Positions 44,153-58,098 of a stretch of 64,000 nucleotides of DNA are shown here, in pieces (the first letter of the stretch is position 1; every line of letters begins with the position of its first letter). Made by a program: the position numbers and the translations under genes. The notes beneath the pieces were generated by a model. It made no database searches. It saw nothing but the letters and a program-made list of their open reading frames with translations, and was not told the origin of the DNA. Source of the stretch: Bordetella parapertussis (GTDB lineage: Bacteria; Pseudomonadota; Gammaproteobacteria; Burkholderiales; Burkholderiaceae_C); NCBI GenBank assembly GCA_945861305.1, contig CAMATW010000003.1:1-64000 (forward strand), in the 5' to 3' direction.

Positions 44153-45204
44153 GTTTTTTGGTTTTTTTCCAACCGGCTGTGCTCTAGGTTCTCAAACAGG
44201 GCCAGCATCCATTCGATGCGCTGTGGCATGGCGCGGTTGGGAAAACCAGTTAAGGCCAAACGAGCCGAAGCGGTTTCTTGGCACTGTTCAACCAAGTACG
44301 CAATACCGGCCAGAGGTTGTGGCGGGTTGCGCTGGGTAAATATCCAACCTGCTTGTAGGCGGGCTAGGGTCAGCAAAAGCGCTTTGCGAAAACCGCTGAC
44401 CACTGCGCGGTGGTTGACAGAGTCCAAGCCCAAGCTGCGCAATTCGTTGCCTATTTCCCCGTAAATCAAGCCGGCAGCCAAAATGGCAGAGCGGCAGTCA
44501 CGCGGTAACTCTGCAATGCCTGCCATGGATCTTTTATAGAGACGATCAGCTTCATCTAAGACTCGGCTGATCACGCGTTGTACAGCGGGGTTGCACTCAG
44601 GACGCGACAACCAAGTGGAGGGGTCTAAGCCCTCTTCGCGCATCCACTCCAAAGGCAAATAAACACGCTTGTTGCGGGCATCTTCGCCGACATCGCGTGC
44701 AATATTGGTCAACTGCATGGCCACACCCAGTTCACAGGCACGCGCCAAGGTTGAGGCCTGTTGGGGTCCCATGATCCAACACATCATGGCGCCCACGCTG
44801 CCCGCCACACGAGCGCCATAACCATGCAAATCTTCCATGGTTTCGTATTGACGGCCATGCCCGTCCCAAGCAAAACCATCAAGCAAGGCGTCAAGCAAAT
44901 GGCGCGGCAGTGCATGGCGATGCACCACAATGCACAAAGCGCGGTCTTCCACGGTGTTCATGGGTGTACCCGCGTACATCAGGTCGAGTCGGTGATGCAA
45001 AACACGCAGGCTGTCTTCGATCACTCCCCCTTGGTCGACCATGTCATCTGCGACACGGCAAAACGCATACAGAGCGATTGCGGCAGATCGAACACGCGGC
45101 GGTAAAAAACGGCTGGCCGCAAAAAAGGTTTTGGAGCCACCTCGCATCATTTCGACGCAAGCGTCTAAATCGTCGTCAGCTTGGTCAGTGAACGGCAAAG
45201 GCAT
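44143..45204 (-). CDS. crtB: Phytoene synthase (CrtB)
   Basis: A 353-residue squalene/phytoene synthase that condenses two geranylgeranyl diphosphates. Both aspartate-rich motifs are intact: AFCRVADDMVDQG (about residue 51) and ITNIARDVGEDARNKRVYLP (as LTNIARDVGED near 187). It begins inside the 3' end of crtI (20-base overlap) and is the last gene of the long - strand operon. Its final codons share 10 bases with the SDR gene on the other strand. Confidence 0.95.
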   Translation of the reverse strand: MPLPFTDQADDDLDACVEMMRGGSKTFFAASRFLPPRVRSAAIALYAFCRVADDMVDQGGVIEDSLRVLHHRLDLMYAGTPMNTVEDRALCIVVHRHALPRHLLDALLDGFAWDGHGRQYETMEDLHGYGARVAGSVGAMMCWIMGPQQASTLARACELGVAMQLTNIARDVGEDARNKRVYLPLEWMREEGLDPSTWLSRPECNPAVQRVISRVLDEADRLYKRSMAGIAELPRDCRSAILAAGLIYGEIGNELRSLGLDSVNHRAVVSGFRKALLLTLARLQAGWIFTQRNPPQPLAGIAYLVEQCQETASARLALTGFPNRAMPQRIEWMLALFENLEHSRLEKNQKTYN

Positions 45205-46720
45205 TGGGAACCACCTCTTCTAATAATTTGGCTGACATCAATACGCTGGGGACACCCGCACCGGGTTGGCTGCTGGCGCCCACCATGAACAAATTTGTCA
45301 CATCTTCACTGCGGGTGTGCGGCCTGAACCACGCACTTTGCGTAAGCACCGGCTCCAAGCCAAAACCCGCACCTTGGTAAGACCACAAGCGGTCTTGAAA
45401 GTCTTGGGGCGTGGTAACTTTGGAGCTAACCACATGCTGCTTCAAGTTGGGCAACACCGCGTCCTGCAACACTGTGGCAATGGCGTCACGGTACTGCTCG
45501 GAGATAGCTGGCCAATCGGTGCCGCTGCTTAAGTTCGGTACCACCGACAAGACATAAAAGCTGTCGCAACCCTGCGGAGCTAAAGAAGGGTCGGTGGCGG
45601 TGGGTCGGTAGAGGTACAAGCTGAAGTCTTTGGCCAGTTTGTGATTCTTGAAAATATCTTGCAGCAATTCTTTGTAGCGAGGGCCAAGCACCATCATGTG
45701 GTGAGGCACATCTTCATACTTGCGGTTGGTGCCGAAGTACCAAACGAACAAACCCGAGGAATACTTGCCTTTGGAGATGCGACTGTCGGTCCAACGTTTT
45801 CTGTGTTGCGGTTCAACCAAGTTTTTGTAGGTCCATGCCGCATCTGCATTGCTGACAACGATGTCTGACCCGATGAATTCACCGCTGGCCAATTCAACGC
45901 CTACAGCAGCGCCATCTTCCACACGTATACGCGTCACAGGTGAGTTGTATCGAATGGGGATGTTGCGGGCTTGTATCAAATTGACCAAAGCTTGCACGAT
46001 GGCACCTGTGCCACCCATGGCGGAATGCACACCCCATCGATTTTCCAAAATATGGATCAGTGAATAGACGCAGGTAACTGAAAAGGGATTGCCACCGATC
46101 AGCAAGGGGTGAAAACTCATCACGATGCGCAACTTGGGGTGCTTGATGTATTGCGCCACCATGCTGTGGATGGAGCGCCAAGCTTTCATGCGAACCAAGT
46201 TTGGCATGGCTTTGACCAGTTTGGCTACAGAGTCAAAGGCAATCATGCCCATCTCTTGAAAACCCAATTCGTAGCACTTTTCTGAGGCTTTCATGAGGTT
46301 TTGAAAACCTTGCACATCCTCTGGGCTGAACTTGGCAACTTCAGCCAACATGGCTTGCTCGTCGTTGCTGTAATCGAAGTGGGTGCCGTCATCGAAACGG
46401 ATACGGTAGAAAGGCGACATTAAGCGCAAGTCGATATGGTCTTTCATTTCTTTGCCGCACAGCGTGAACAACTCTTCAATCAAATAGGGCAGTGTGATGA
46501 TGGTGGGACCGGCATCAAAAGTGAAGCCGTCTTGTTTGTGCACATAGGCACGACCACCGGCCATGTCCAGTTTTTCGAAAATTTGAACTTGGTAGCCCTT
46601 AACGCTTAAGCGAATCGCAGCAGCCAAGCCACCAAAGCCGCTGCCTATGATGATGGCGCGCCTTGGTTGCTGGGGCACTTTGAAGCTGCTTCGCTCATCA
46701 ACAGTTTTGAAAGCATTCAT
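45185..46720 (-). CDS. crtI: Phytoene desaturase (CrtI)
   Basis: A 511-residue FAD-dependent desaturase producing neurosporene or lycopene from phytoene. The dinucleotide motif RAIIIGSGFGGLAAAIRL lies at residues 21-38, followed by GGRAYVHKQDGFTFDAGPTI; the C-terminal bacterial signature is NLFMVGASSQPGAGVPSVLM (about 475). The number of desaturations (three or four) cannot be read from sequence, but the spheroidene-type partner genes imply that neurosporene is available. Start overlaps the puhE stop (ATGA). Confidence 0.95.
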   Translation of the reverse strand: MNAFKTVDERSSFKVPQQPRRAIIIGSGFGGLAAAIRLSVKGYQVQIFEKLDMAGGRAYVHKQDGFTFDAGPTIITLPYLIEELFTLCGKEMKDHIDLRLMSPFYRIRFDDGTHFDYSNDEQAMLAEVAKFSPEDVQGFQNLMKASEKCYELGFQEMGMIAFDSVAKLVKAMPNLVRMKAWRSIHSMVAQYIKHPKLRIVMSFHPLLIGGNPFSVTCVYSLIHILENRWGVHSAMGGTGAIVQALVNLIQARNIPIRYNSPVTRIRVEDGAAVGVELASGEFIGSDIVVSNADAAWTYKNLVEPQHRKRWTDSRISKGKYSSGLFVWYFGTNRKYEDVPHHMMVLGPRYKELLQDIFKNHKLAKDFSLYLYRPTATDPSLAPQGCDSFYVLSVVPNLSSGTDWPAISEQYRDAIATVLQDAVLPNLKQHVVSSKVTTPQDFQDRLWSYQGAGFGLEPVLTQSAWFRPHTRSEDVTNLFMVGASSQPGAGVPSVLMSAKLLEEVVPNAFAVH

Positions 46721-47553
46721 GCGGAGTCCCTAAGGTTTGGAAGTACCACCGGAACCGGCAACTCGGTAGATGGTGTTTCACTTCGATAAGGGCTGCGCTT
46801 CATAGCCCAGCCCCATAGTTTTTGCAATGGCAGAGCAAACACCATTAGTAAATGCTCAATGATGGCCAAGCCCAAAAGGGAAGACAACAGCACCCATGCG
46901 GCATTGACCAAGACCAAGCCGCTTATCACTTCCCAAACCATCCAGCCCCAGGCCCCACAAGACACGCCCATGGTGAGGTAAAACCACCATGTGATGGGAG
47001 CTTGCTTGAAATAACTGCCGAGATAGCGCAAATGCACAGGTAAATATTGCTCGCCGACAAAAGGTACACCAAAAAATAAATTCAGCTTGGCGCTCAAGCG
47101 CATACACCACAGCAGCGCAAAAGTGCACAAAGCCATGTGGTTGGGTTGGCCTTGCTGCATCGCCACGAGTACACCGAAGTTGAGAATCAAAGCAAGCTCA
47201 TGGTGAAGCAAAACCTGCACTGATTGAATAAAACGTTGGCGAAAATTCAAACCTTTATCAAGTGCAACACGCCTGGGACCTGTGAGCCAACCGGTGAGAA
47301 AAGCCATTTCATGCCAACTCCACATGGCAATCACGCTGACAAAACCAATGTAGGCATTGAGCACAGAATGCGAGCGCATGCTAATAGAGGCTGTCCATAA
47401 CCCTAAGCCAAGCAAAAAACTCAAACCGCACATGCTCCAGCGAAAACTCGTGGGTGGCAGTCGAACTAACCATAAAATAGCGCCCGTGCCAAGCCACCAA
47501 CTCAGCAAGGCAAACATAGCCGCTCCCAAAGTGGAAGAGAAAAAATCGGTCAT
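46717..47553 (-). CDS. puhE: Photosynthetic complex assembly protein PuhE
   Basis: A 278-residue membrane protein with about seven helices. The segment SVIAMWSWHEMAFLTGWLTGPRR near residue 95 (given by key residues WSWHE and TGPR) is characteristic of the DUF3623/PuhE family, needed for normal reaction-centre assembly in Rhodobacter. It lies 12 bases after the acsF stop and overlaps crtI by 4 bases. Function in detail is unknown for the family. Confidence 0.9.
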   Translation of the reverse strand: MTDFFSSTLGAAMFALLSWWLGTGAILWLVRLPPTSFRWSMCGLSFLLGLGLWTASISMRSHSVLNAYIGFVSVIAMWSWHEMAFLTGWLTGPRRVALDKGLNFRQRFIQSVQVLLHHELALILNFGVLVAMQQGQPNHMALCTFALLWCMRLSAKLNLFFGVPFVGEQYLPVHLRYLGSYFKQAPITWWFYLTMGVSCGAWGWMVWEVISGLVLVNAAWVLLSSLLGLAIIEHLLMVFALPLQKLWGWAMKRSPYRSETPSTELPVPVVLPNLRDSA

Positions 47554-47565
47554 ATCAAAAGTGGT

Positions 47566-48678
47566 TTACCAGGCCGGATGAACCCGAATTTCGCGCGGCA
47601 AGGTGTTGTGCTTGACCGGCAGTAAATACAAGCGACCAAAAGTCCATGCGGCCCCCAAGGCGCTTTGGGCTTGACCCAGCAAGCCTATAACACCACCGCG
47701 TTCCTTGGCTTTGGCATTTGCGATTGACAACTTGACCAAGCGCGTCATGCAAGCGCGGAAAGTGGGGTGGTCGATGTCGACTTCCACAGGAAAGACTTGA
47801 CGTGCAATTTCCGAGGTGATGCGAAACACCTCGTAGTCGTACTCGGTCGATTTGAAGCCCATGGCTTGGTGCAACAAGGGGCGGGTATGGTCGCGCACAT
47901 ACATGGTGGCGTAAACCGCCAAAATAAAAAATCGAATCCACAGTAAATTGACACCACGCAACAATTCTGGTTGGGAGCGCATGATGAGAGCGAAAGACTC
48001 GCCATGGCGGAACTCGTCATTGCACCAACGCTCGAACCAACGGAAGATGGGATGAAAGCGCTTGTCGGGGTTGCTTTCGAGTTGACGAAAGATGGTGATG
48101 TAACGGGCGTAGCCGATCTTCTCGGACAAGTAGGTGGCGTAAAAAATGAATTTCGGCTTGAAAAAGGTGTAAGACTTGGTGCGTTTGAGTTGCCCTAAGT
48201 CGATGCCCAAATCAAAGTCTTTCAAAGACTGGTTGATGAAACCTGCGTGGCGGGATTCATCTCGCGCCATATAGGTCATGAGTTGCTTGATGTCGGGGTT
48301 GGTGACATTTTTGCGCACTTCGTTATAGAGAATGCAACCGGAGAATTCGGAGGTGAGCGAACTGATGAGGAAGTCTAAAAATTCTTGCCGCATCTCGGTT
48401 GAAAGTTGGGGCATCAGGGTTTTGACTTCATCGGCAAACTGCGCATCGCGTTGAAAGTGATCATGGTTGTTGTCACCCTCGTACTCTTTCATCATGACGT
48501 CCCATTCAGCTCGAACGGATTCGATCTTTAAACGGTCCATGGCGTCAAAGTCCGTAGTGTAAAAGCGTGGGCTCAGCACTGTGTTGCGAACCGCCTTGGC
48601 GTTGGCGTCCGCGGCGCTCTCAACACTGCCGATGAGCAGTTCTACGTGATCGAATTCCATGGATACGGTGGCGGTCAT
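47566..48678 (-). CDS. acsF: Oxygen-dependent Mg-protoporphyrin IX monomethyl ester cyclase (AcsF)
   Basis: A 370-residue diiron enzyme that forms the isocyclic ring E of bacteriochlorophyll using O2. The diiron ligand motifs are visible: E111 in [15 protein letters not shown], the [10 protein letters not shown] motif (E141, H144) and the second pair in [13 protein letters not shown] near 227. An AGGAG site precedes the ATG by 8 bases. No anaerobic bchE counterpart occurs in the window, consistent with aerobic phototrophy. It sits between puhC and puhE, the usual place. Confidence 0.96.
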   Translation of the reverse strand: MTATVSMEFDHVELLIGSVESAADANAKAVRNTVLSPRFYTTDFDAMDRLKIESVRAEWDVMMKEYEGDNNHDHFQRDAQFADEVKTLMPQLSTEMRQEFLDFLISSLTSEFSGCILYNEVRKNVTNPDIKQLMTYMARDESRHAGFINQSLKDFDLGIDLGQLKRTKSYTFFKPKFIFYATYLSEKIGYARYITIFRQLESNPDKRFHPIFRWFERWCNDEFRHGESFALIMRSQPELLRGVNLLWIRFFILAVYATMYVRDHTRPLLHQAMGFKSTEYDYEVFRITSEIARQVFPVEVDIDHPTFRACMTRLVKLSIANAKAKERGGVIGLLGQAQSALGAAWTFGRLYLLPVKHNTLPREIRVHPAW

Positions 48679-48681
48679 GGC

Positions 48682-49158
48682 TTACTCCTGAGGTGCTATG
48701 GTCAAAGATACTGGCGCGGGTTGCAATTTGGCGAAAGAAGCCATATTGGTCGGGCCAAAAGATTCAAGGTTGATGCGTTGTCCGGTGGCGGGGTCAAGCA
48801 GGGTCAGGCGGCCATCGGTGTGGCCTATGAGTTCAAACGTGGGGCCAGAGCCAATGCCGCGGCGCATGCGTTCGCGTGAGAGTGTGCGCAAGATGCCGCG
48901 CACAAAACCTTGCTCGCCCACATAACGGGTAATTTCTACAGTAGATTTTCCATCCATCACGGCGACATCGCCGTTGGATCGGTCCTCAAAGCGCAGCGTG
49001 CGTTGCCAACTGACCGGGCCTTGGTCTTGCGGGATTTCCATGCCTTGGCCGCGCAACAAAGCGACCACCAAAAAAACGCTGGCCAAAAAGCCAACAAATA
49101 TCCATCCTGTGAGGCCGTGGCGGCCGGGCAATCCGTCGTTGGCAAGGCTAGGGTTCAT
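48682..49158 (-). CDS. puhC: Photosynthetic complex assembly protein PuhC
   Basis: A 158-residue protein with a single N-terminal membrane helix (GWIFVGFLASVFLVVALL, residues 17-34) and a periplasmic domain containing RTLRFEDRSNGDVAVMD and FVRGILRTLSRERMRRG. PuhC promotes LH1/reaction-centre assembly. It overlaps puhB by 4 bases (ATGA) and precedes acsF by 3 bases. Confidence 0.9.
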   Translation of the reverse strand: MNPSLANDGLPGRHGLTGWIFVGFLASVFLVVALLRGQGMEIPQDQGPVSWQRTLRFEDRSNGDVAVMDGKSTVEITRYVGEQGFVRGILRTLSRERMRRGIGSGPTFELIGHTDGRLTLLDPATGQRINLESFGPTNMASFAKLQPAPVSLTIAPQE

Positions 49159-49820
49159 GCTGCAATTTCTTGAGTGGAAGCGCGAGGCGCATCGGTTGAT
49201 GGCGCTGTGTCACCCAGCATCACAGGCATGTGCGGGTTGACAGCTTGCCAAGCTTGCACAATGCGTTCGCCTACATCGCCGACATTGGCAATGCAGCGCA
49301 AACTGGGTTCGGGGTGACGCAGTGCCCAAGGACGGGCGTGGGGCCACAGGTTGAGCCAAGCGATATGGTCATTGCCAGCCAATTTGAGGGCGATGTCGCC
49401 AGTGCCATCAGGGTTGGTTTTGAGTGAGGCACCCGCCAACATGCGCAAAGGCAAATTGAAGGTGAGCGTCAGAACAATACCAATGCGCATGACCACCCGC
49501 TTGTTGGTGAGGGTGTACATGGCTGTGCTGGCTGTCAGCCAAGCCATCAGGCTGAGAATACCCAGCGAGATGACGCTGAGCAAAAAGCTCAGCAGCAGAG
49601 GTTTGAACAGATTGCGCTCAGGCTCACCCAAAAGGTAGGTGGCTTGCAGCAGCATCATGGCAGCAAAATACCAAGCCAAGGTGCGCACATGAAAGACATG
49701 CAGTGCCACCAATCGCCATTGCGGTGCGCCTTGCCACAAAATACGTTCGTCCGCGGGCAAGGGCTCGGGCAGCCCAGGGGCGGCCTCAAACTCGTGTTCG
49801 TGATGAGGATTGACGTTCAA
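49155..49820 (-). CDS. puhB: Photosynthetic complex assembly protein PuhB
   Basis: A 221-residue membrane protein with bacterial PH-like character. It opens with a cytoplasmic stretch (PLPADERILWQGAPQW), has about three membrane helices (residues 49-110), and then a TNKRVVMRIGIVLTLTFNLPL segment typical of the family. PuhB assists reaction-centre assembly. Four-base overlaps with puhA and puhC indicate tight coupling. Confidence 0.92.
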   Translation of the reverse strand: MNVNPHHEHEFEAAPGLPEPLPADERILWQGAPQWRLVALHVFHVRTLAWYFAAMMLLQATYLLGEPERNLFKPLLLSFLLSVISLGILSLMAWLTASTAMYTLTNKRVVMRIGIVLTLTFNLPLRMLAGASLKTNPDGTGDIALKLAGNDHIAWLNLWPHARPWALRHPEPSLRCIANVGDVGERIVQAWQAVNPHMPVMLGDTAPSTDAPRASTQEIAA

Positions 49821-50578
49821 AACAGTGGCTCCTGACGTTCGGGTGTGGCATACAAGGTGCCTGCACCGTAATAGGCGGTGATTTTTTCTTCTTCAAGCAA
49901 GGTGATTTGTTCCATGCTTTTGGTTTTGGGAACATTGGCAAATTGCGCGGCCAAGACAGCACCCACGAACACCCCGCTGGATTTGATGCGCGAAAAGGTC
50001 ATGGGCAAGAGCACGGTGCCACCACTATTCAAGTCGACTTCCAAATAACGGAACATCATTTCAGCGCGGTCAATCCACAGGTCTTTGACGGTGCCAGCCA
50101 GTTGCTTGTCTGCGCCGTAAACAGGTAAACCACGAGGGTCGACATCGGGGGACATGACGCCGTGGTCGGCGGCAATGCGCAAAGGCACAATCTTGATGTG
50201 GTTGCCGTGGTAGAGGTCTGGCTCATCGGCGCGAGCTGCCCAGGCTCCTGGCCCCACACCTGCCAACAAAGGGTCGCCAACAGGCTCTAAGGGCGCGCCC
50301 AACCAACGATGTGTGGGTTGCGCGGTGTAGCTGCCATCGACACGGTTGACGTCCGGTGCTAACACTTCACGGCCATCGGCAAGCTTGAACACTTTGGGCT
50401 CGGGTACGGGCCAGCCGGTTTGAACCGGACCACCTTGTAAATGGCCGTTGTCCATCGGATAACCTTCGCGGTGGCCTTCGCGTACAAGGTAATAAATCAA
50501 ACCAGCAAAAAAAGCCCAAAACATGTACAGCACGATTTGTGCAACATCTACATACTGGGTAATAGCACCTGTTTCCAT
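49817..50578 (-). CDS. puhA: Photosynthetic reaction centre H subunit
   Basis: A 253-residue H subunit with one membrane helix near the N-terminus (YVDVAQIVLYMFWAFFAGLIYYL, shown by key residues 9-31), followed by the cytoplasmic PRC-barrel domain (LPVYGADKQLAGTVKDLWIDRAE). The charged REGHREGYPM motif after the helix is conserved. It caps the quinone side of PufL/PufM and shapes proton uptake. GGAGA precedes the ATG. It begins 34 bases after the lhaA stop. Confidence 0.96.
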   Translation of the reverse strand: METGAITQYVDVAQIVLYMFWAFFAGLIYYLVREGHREGYPMDNGHLQGGPVQTGWPVPEPKVFKLADGREVLAPDVNRVDGSYTAQPTHRWLGAPLEPVGDPLLAGVGPGAWAARADEPDLYHGNHIKIVPLRIAADHGVMSPDVDPRGLPVYGADKQLAGTVKDLWIDRAEMMFRYLEVDLNSGGTVLLPMTFSRIKSSGVFVGAVLAAQFANVPKTKSMEQITLLEEEKITAYYGAGTLYATPERQEPLF

Positions 50579-50612
50579 GGCAAGTCTCCTTTATGTGCGC
50601 CTAAAAAACCAT

Positions 50613-52031
50613 TCAACCTGGCAGTTCTGCCAGCCCTAACCCTGCAGACCTTGGGACCAATGTCGGCCGACGGCTGACCAAAGGCCCCAAAGCAACCAAC
50701 ACCACAAACATCATGACCATCTCGGTCTGAAATACAAAGTTGTAGCCCGTGACGTCGGAGACGAGGACTTCGCCCAAACGGCCTTGTGTGGCCATTTGAC
50801 CGACCACATCGCGGGCCACACCGCCCAAAGCCATGGCCACGCCCGAGGCAGTCGCTTGCACCGCTCCCCAAGCCCCCAAAACCATACCCGCCTGTTCTGA
50901 ATGCGTCATCTCCATGGCAGTGAGCAACATGCCCACAGAGAACAAGCCGCCGCCAAAGCCAATCAAGGCGGCACCTGCTTGAAACATCAGCGCAGAGCCC
51001 AAGGGGGCTGAAAAAATAACGCAAGCAAAAGCGGGCAAACCCAGCAAAGCACCTATGGCTGCAAGTCGCACCGCATCAATACTTCGCAAAAAGCGGGAGG
51101 ACAAGGCAAAAGCAAGCAATGCACCCCCTGCACTCAAAGCAGTGAGTCCACTGGTCATGCCCACATTCAAGCCCAAGACTTGTCCGCCATAGGGTTCGAG
51201 CACGATGTCTTGCATGCTGAATGCCGCAGTACCCAAACCCACCGTCCACAAAAAACGCTTCATATGCGGCACAGCAATAAAGGCTTTCCAATTGTGGGAA
51301 AAACCATCGGCTTGGCGAGCACCACGTTTGGCTCCACGCGCTTCTTGTTTCCACAGTGAAATGAGGTTGATGAAAATGACAAGCGCCGCGCAACCTTGCA
51401 CCACTTGAATCAGACGCACTGGCGAAAAGTTGACCAGCAAAACACTCAGCAAGGTACTGCCCACAATCAAGCCAACCAAGAGCATGGCGTAAAGCAAAGC
51501 CACCACGCGGGGGCGCTTGTCTTCGGGAGAGACGTCGGTTGCCAATGCCAAACCAGCCGTTTGGGTGATTTGCATGCCCGCACCCACGATCAAGAACGCC
51601 AAGATCGCGCCCAAGCGACCCACTAACACATAGCCTTCGCGGGGCTCGCTGAGGTTCATGAGCGCAAATGGCATGATGGCCAAACCGCCAAACATCAGCA
51701 AACTTCCCATCCACATATAGGGGATACGGCGCAAGCCCAAGGCTGAAGGATGGGTGTCACTTCTATAGCCGATCAGAGCGCGAAGAGGTGCAAACACCAA
51801 GGGCAGGGCCACCGAGATAGCCACCCATGCTGCTGGAATTTCCAACTCCACAATCATGACGCGGTTCAAGGTGCCCACCAACAGTGCCATGGTGATCCCA
51901 ATGGAGAGTTGGAACATAGCCAAACGAAACATACGTCCCAGCGGCAGTTCGGGCGACGCCGCATCGGCGAAGGGAACGTACTGCATCATGATGGATTGCA
52001 TCCATGCGGGGGGGCGAAAGGCCAATTTCAT
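50613..52031 (-). CDS. lhaA: LhaA/PucC-family LH assembly protein
   Basis: A 472-residue MFS-fold membrane protein with about twelve helices, in the PucC/LhaA family that chaperones light-harvesting apoproteins or pigments into the membrane. Conserved pieces are IPAAWVAISVALPLVFAPLRALIGYRSD (by key residues, near 64-91) and RRIPYMWMGSLLMFGG. Position between bchM and puhA is that of lhaA, required for LH1. The ATG at 52031 overlaps the bchM stop (ATGA); the longer frame to 52049 is rejected. Confidence 0.92.
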   Translation of the reverse strand: MKLAFRPPAWMQSIMMQYVPFADAASPELPLGRMFRLAMFQLSIGITMALLVGTLNRVMIVELEIPAAWVAISVALPLVFAPLRALIGYRSDTHPSALGLRRIPYMWMGSLLMFGGLAIMPFALMNLSEPREGYVLVGRLGAILAFLIVGAGMQITQTAGLALATDVSPEDKRPRVVALLYAMLLVGLIVGSTLLSVLLVNFSPVRLIQVVQGCAALVIFINLISLWKQEARGAKRGARQADGFSHNWKAFIAVPHMKRFLWTVGLGTAAFSMQDIVLEPYGGQVLGLNVGMTSGLTALSAGGALLAFALSSRFLRSIDAVRLAAIGALLGLPAFACVIFSAPLGSALMFQAGAALIGFGGGLFSVGMLLTAMEMTHSEQAGMVLGAWGAVQATASGVAMALGGVARDVVGQMATQGRLGEVLVSDVTGYNFVFQTEMVMMFVVLVALGPLVSRRPTLVPRSAGLGLAELPG

Positions 52032-52753
52032 TTGCGTTTCCACTCCCAAGCTTGCGAGGTGTAAAAACCGCTGGAGACGCGTTGCATGTGGCCAGGCCGC
52101 CAGCCGTGCTCACGCACCCCGCGTTCGATATAAACATGCAAAGTGGTTTTGCGGATCGGGGCCAATTGCGGCGAGCGGTCACTGCGCGGGAACAAGCGGC
52201 CCATGGCATGGGCGACCGCCAGCAGTGGCGAGTGCGGCGCAAAAGTAAACAACACCGAATGGCGGGTGCGCTTTGTCAATGACTCTATGGCATTGGCAAT
52301 GGTTTGGGTGTCGTAGTGAATGAGTGAATCCATGCACACCACATGGTCGAACTCGCCGTGCTCAGCCGAAAGCATGTCACCTGACAAAAACGTGATGCTG
52401 CCGCCTTTGGCGCTGAGTGCGGGGTTGCTGAGCAGGTCTTGGGCATGGCGCTCGCGGGCCAAATTGACCAAGGTGGGCGAAAGGTCGATGGCCAGCACCT
52501 CGGCGCCGCGCAACATGGCTTCTTGCGCCAAAGCACCGGTACCGCATCCGGCGTCGAGCAAGCGCAGGCCACGCATGTCTTGGGGCAACCAAGACAAAAG
52601 CGTGTGGCGCATTTCATCGCGACCTTTGCGCACGGTGGCGCGGATGCGCCCCACCGGCGCATTGGAGGTGAGCACCTCCCAGGCCTTGGCGGCTGTGCGG
52701 TCGAAATAGTGTTCGATCTCGCCGCGCCGTGCGACATAGCTGGCTTGGTTCAT
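52028..52753 (-). CDS. bchM: Mg-protoporphyrin IX O-methyltransferase (BchM)
   Basis: A 241-residue SAM-dependent methyltransferase acting just before AcsF. The SAM motif is LRLLDAGCGTGALAQEA (about residue 63), followed by VLAIDLSPTLVNLAR and the DHVVCMDSLIHYD segment. The chosen ATG at 52753 is preceded by the bchL stop with one base between; eight extra codons upstream lie inside bchL. The C-terminal HVYIERGVREHGW is typical of BchM. Confidence 0.94.
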   Translation of the reverse strand: MNQASYVARRGEIEHYFDRTAAKAWEVLTSNAPVGRIRATVRKGRDEMRHTLLSWLPQDMRGLRLLDAGCGTGALAQEAMLRGAEVLAIDLSPTLVNLARERHAQDLLSNPALSAKGGSITFLSGDMLSAEHGEFDHVVCMDSLIHYDTQTIANAIESLTKRTRHSVLFTFAPHSPLLAVAHAMGRLFPRSDRSPQLAPIRKTTLHVYIERGVREHGWRPGHMQRVSSGFYTSQAWEWKRK

Positions 52754-52754
52754 T

Positions 52755-55300
<2,546 letters not shown>

Positions 55301-55310
55301 GGTGTGTGCC

Positions 55311-57106
<1,796 letters not shown>

Positions 57107-57158
57107 GGGTGCAGAGTTATTTTCAAAGTCGATTAACTTTAGATGCCTATGCGCATAG

Positions 57159-57176
57159 TGTCAACTTAAATTGACG
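57159..57176. promoter_or_regulatory. PpsR/CrtJ box proximal to bchF
   Basis: Reads TGTCAACTTAAATTGACG: TGT-N12-ACG, one mismatch. On the - strand the box contributes TTGACA as a -35 hexamer, with TAAAGT 17 bases downstream as a plausible -10 for bchF. Paired with the box at 57220, 61 bases away centre to centre, it suits cooperative PpsR binding across the divergent bchF-ppaA promoter. Confidence 0.8.
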
Positions 57177-57219
57177 TTATTTAATACTGACATTAACGGG
57201 GTTTTCCCTAGTCTTGATG

Positions 57220-57237
57220 TGTCAAAAAAATATGACA
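57220..57237. promoter_or_regulatory. PpsR/CrtJ box proximal to ppaA
   Basis: Reads TGTCAAAAAAATATGACA: a perfect TGT-N12-ACA, with the symmetry extending one base on each side (GTGTCA/TGACAC). It lies 49 bases before the ppaA ATG and between TTGATG (57214-57219) and ACTAAG (57237-57242), a possible + strand promoter with 17-base spacing. Confidence 0.85.
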
Positions 57238-57285
57238 CTAAGGTAAATTTTGAATTGTGAAAGCACCGAACCTGAAAATTCAGCC

Positions 57286-58098
57286 ATGGACCAGCAAGAA
57301 AGACAAGCCATGACAGCGCCATTGAGCTTGGCGATCAAAGAGCACGTGATTCCGCAATTGCTGAACCATTCGCCCAATGAACCCGCCGACATAGGTCTGG
57401 CCAAGCGACAAAGTGAAGTTTTGGCCAAGGCCTGCTTGTCTTTGCAAGCGCGGGAGCTTGAATTTACTGTCTTAAACACGCTCGGACAAGGTTTAGGCTT
57501 GGAAACCTTGTTTTTACGAACTATTCCGAATGCGGCGCGCTTGTTTCACGATTGGTGGGCGCAGGATGAAATCGACTTCGTTGCCGTCACCCAGGCCAGT
57601 TACCGACTGCAAGAATTGGTCTACAGCCTTAGTGCCGACTTTGTGCTGTCAGGGCCTAAATGCGGTGGCTTATCAAACTACAAAGCCTTGTTGGTCAATA
57701 CGCCTAACTCGCAGCATTCACTGGGCCTGCTCATTCTTTCGCAGTATTTCAAGCGGTACGGCTGGCACATATTGGGAGGCACCACTTGGAGAGAGCCAGA
57801 TATGGTGATCATGGTGCAGTCAAGTCATGTTGATTTGATTGGTTTATCATTATCAGATGAAAAGCAGTTTGGCTACTTGAAGCAATTGATCGTCAATTTG
57901 CGGAAAAAGTCTCTCAACCCTGGTTTGTTGGTCATGGTGGGCGGTCCGATGCTGGCCAAACATGCCCAATTGTGTGAATGGCTGGGCGCTGATTTTGCGT
58001 GTTTGCACGCGGATCAGGCGCAATTGATGGCGATGCAGCAGGTAGAGCAGGCGCGCAAGCGGATGGGTAAAGCTTCTGATTTGGTGGTTTTCAAGTGA
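57286..58098 (+). CDS. ppaA: Cobalamin-binding photosynthesis regulator PpaA/AerR
   Basis: A 270-residue regulator of the AerR/PpaA type, which binds cobalamin and antagonises PpsR/CrtJ. An N-terminal helical region (residues 1-130) is followed by a B12-binding-like Rossmann domain starting ALLVNTPNSQHSLGLLILSQYFKRYGWHILGG (key residues H in SQHSLG), then MVGGPMLAKHAQLCEWLGADF with the late GGP loop. The ATG at 57286 is preferred; TTG 57250 and ATG 57310 are alternatives. It lies directly upstream of ppsR, as in other purple bacteria. No BLUF or appA gene is visible. Confidence 0.9.
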   Translation: MDQQERQAMTAPLSLAIKEHVIPQLLNHSPNEPADIGLAKRQSEVLAKACLSLQARELEFTVLNTLGQGLGLETLFLRTIPNAARLFHDWWAQDEIDFVAVTQASYRLQELVYSLSADFVLSGPKCGGLSNYKALLVNTPNSQHSLGLLILSQYFKRYGWHILGGTTWREPDMVIMVQSSHVDLIGLSLSDEKQFGYLKQLIVNLRKKSLNPGLLVMVGGPMLAKHAQLCEWLGADFACLHADQAQLMAMQQVEQARKRMGKASDLVVFK

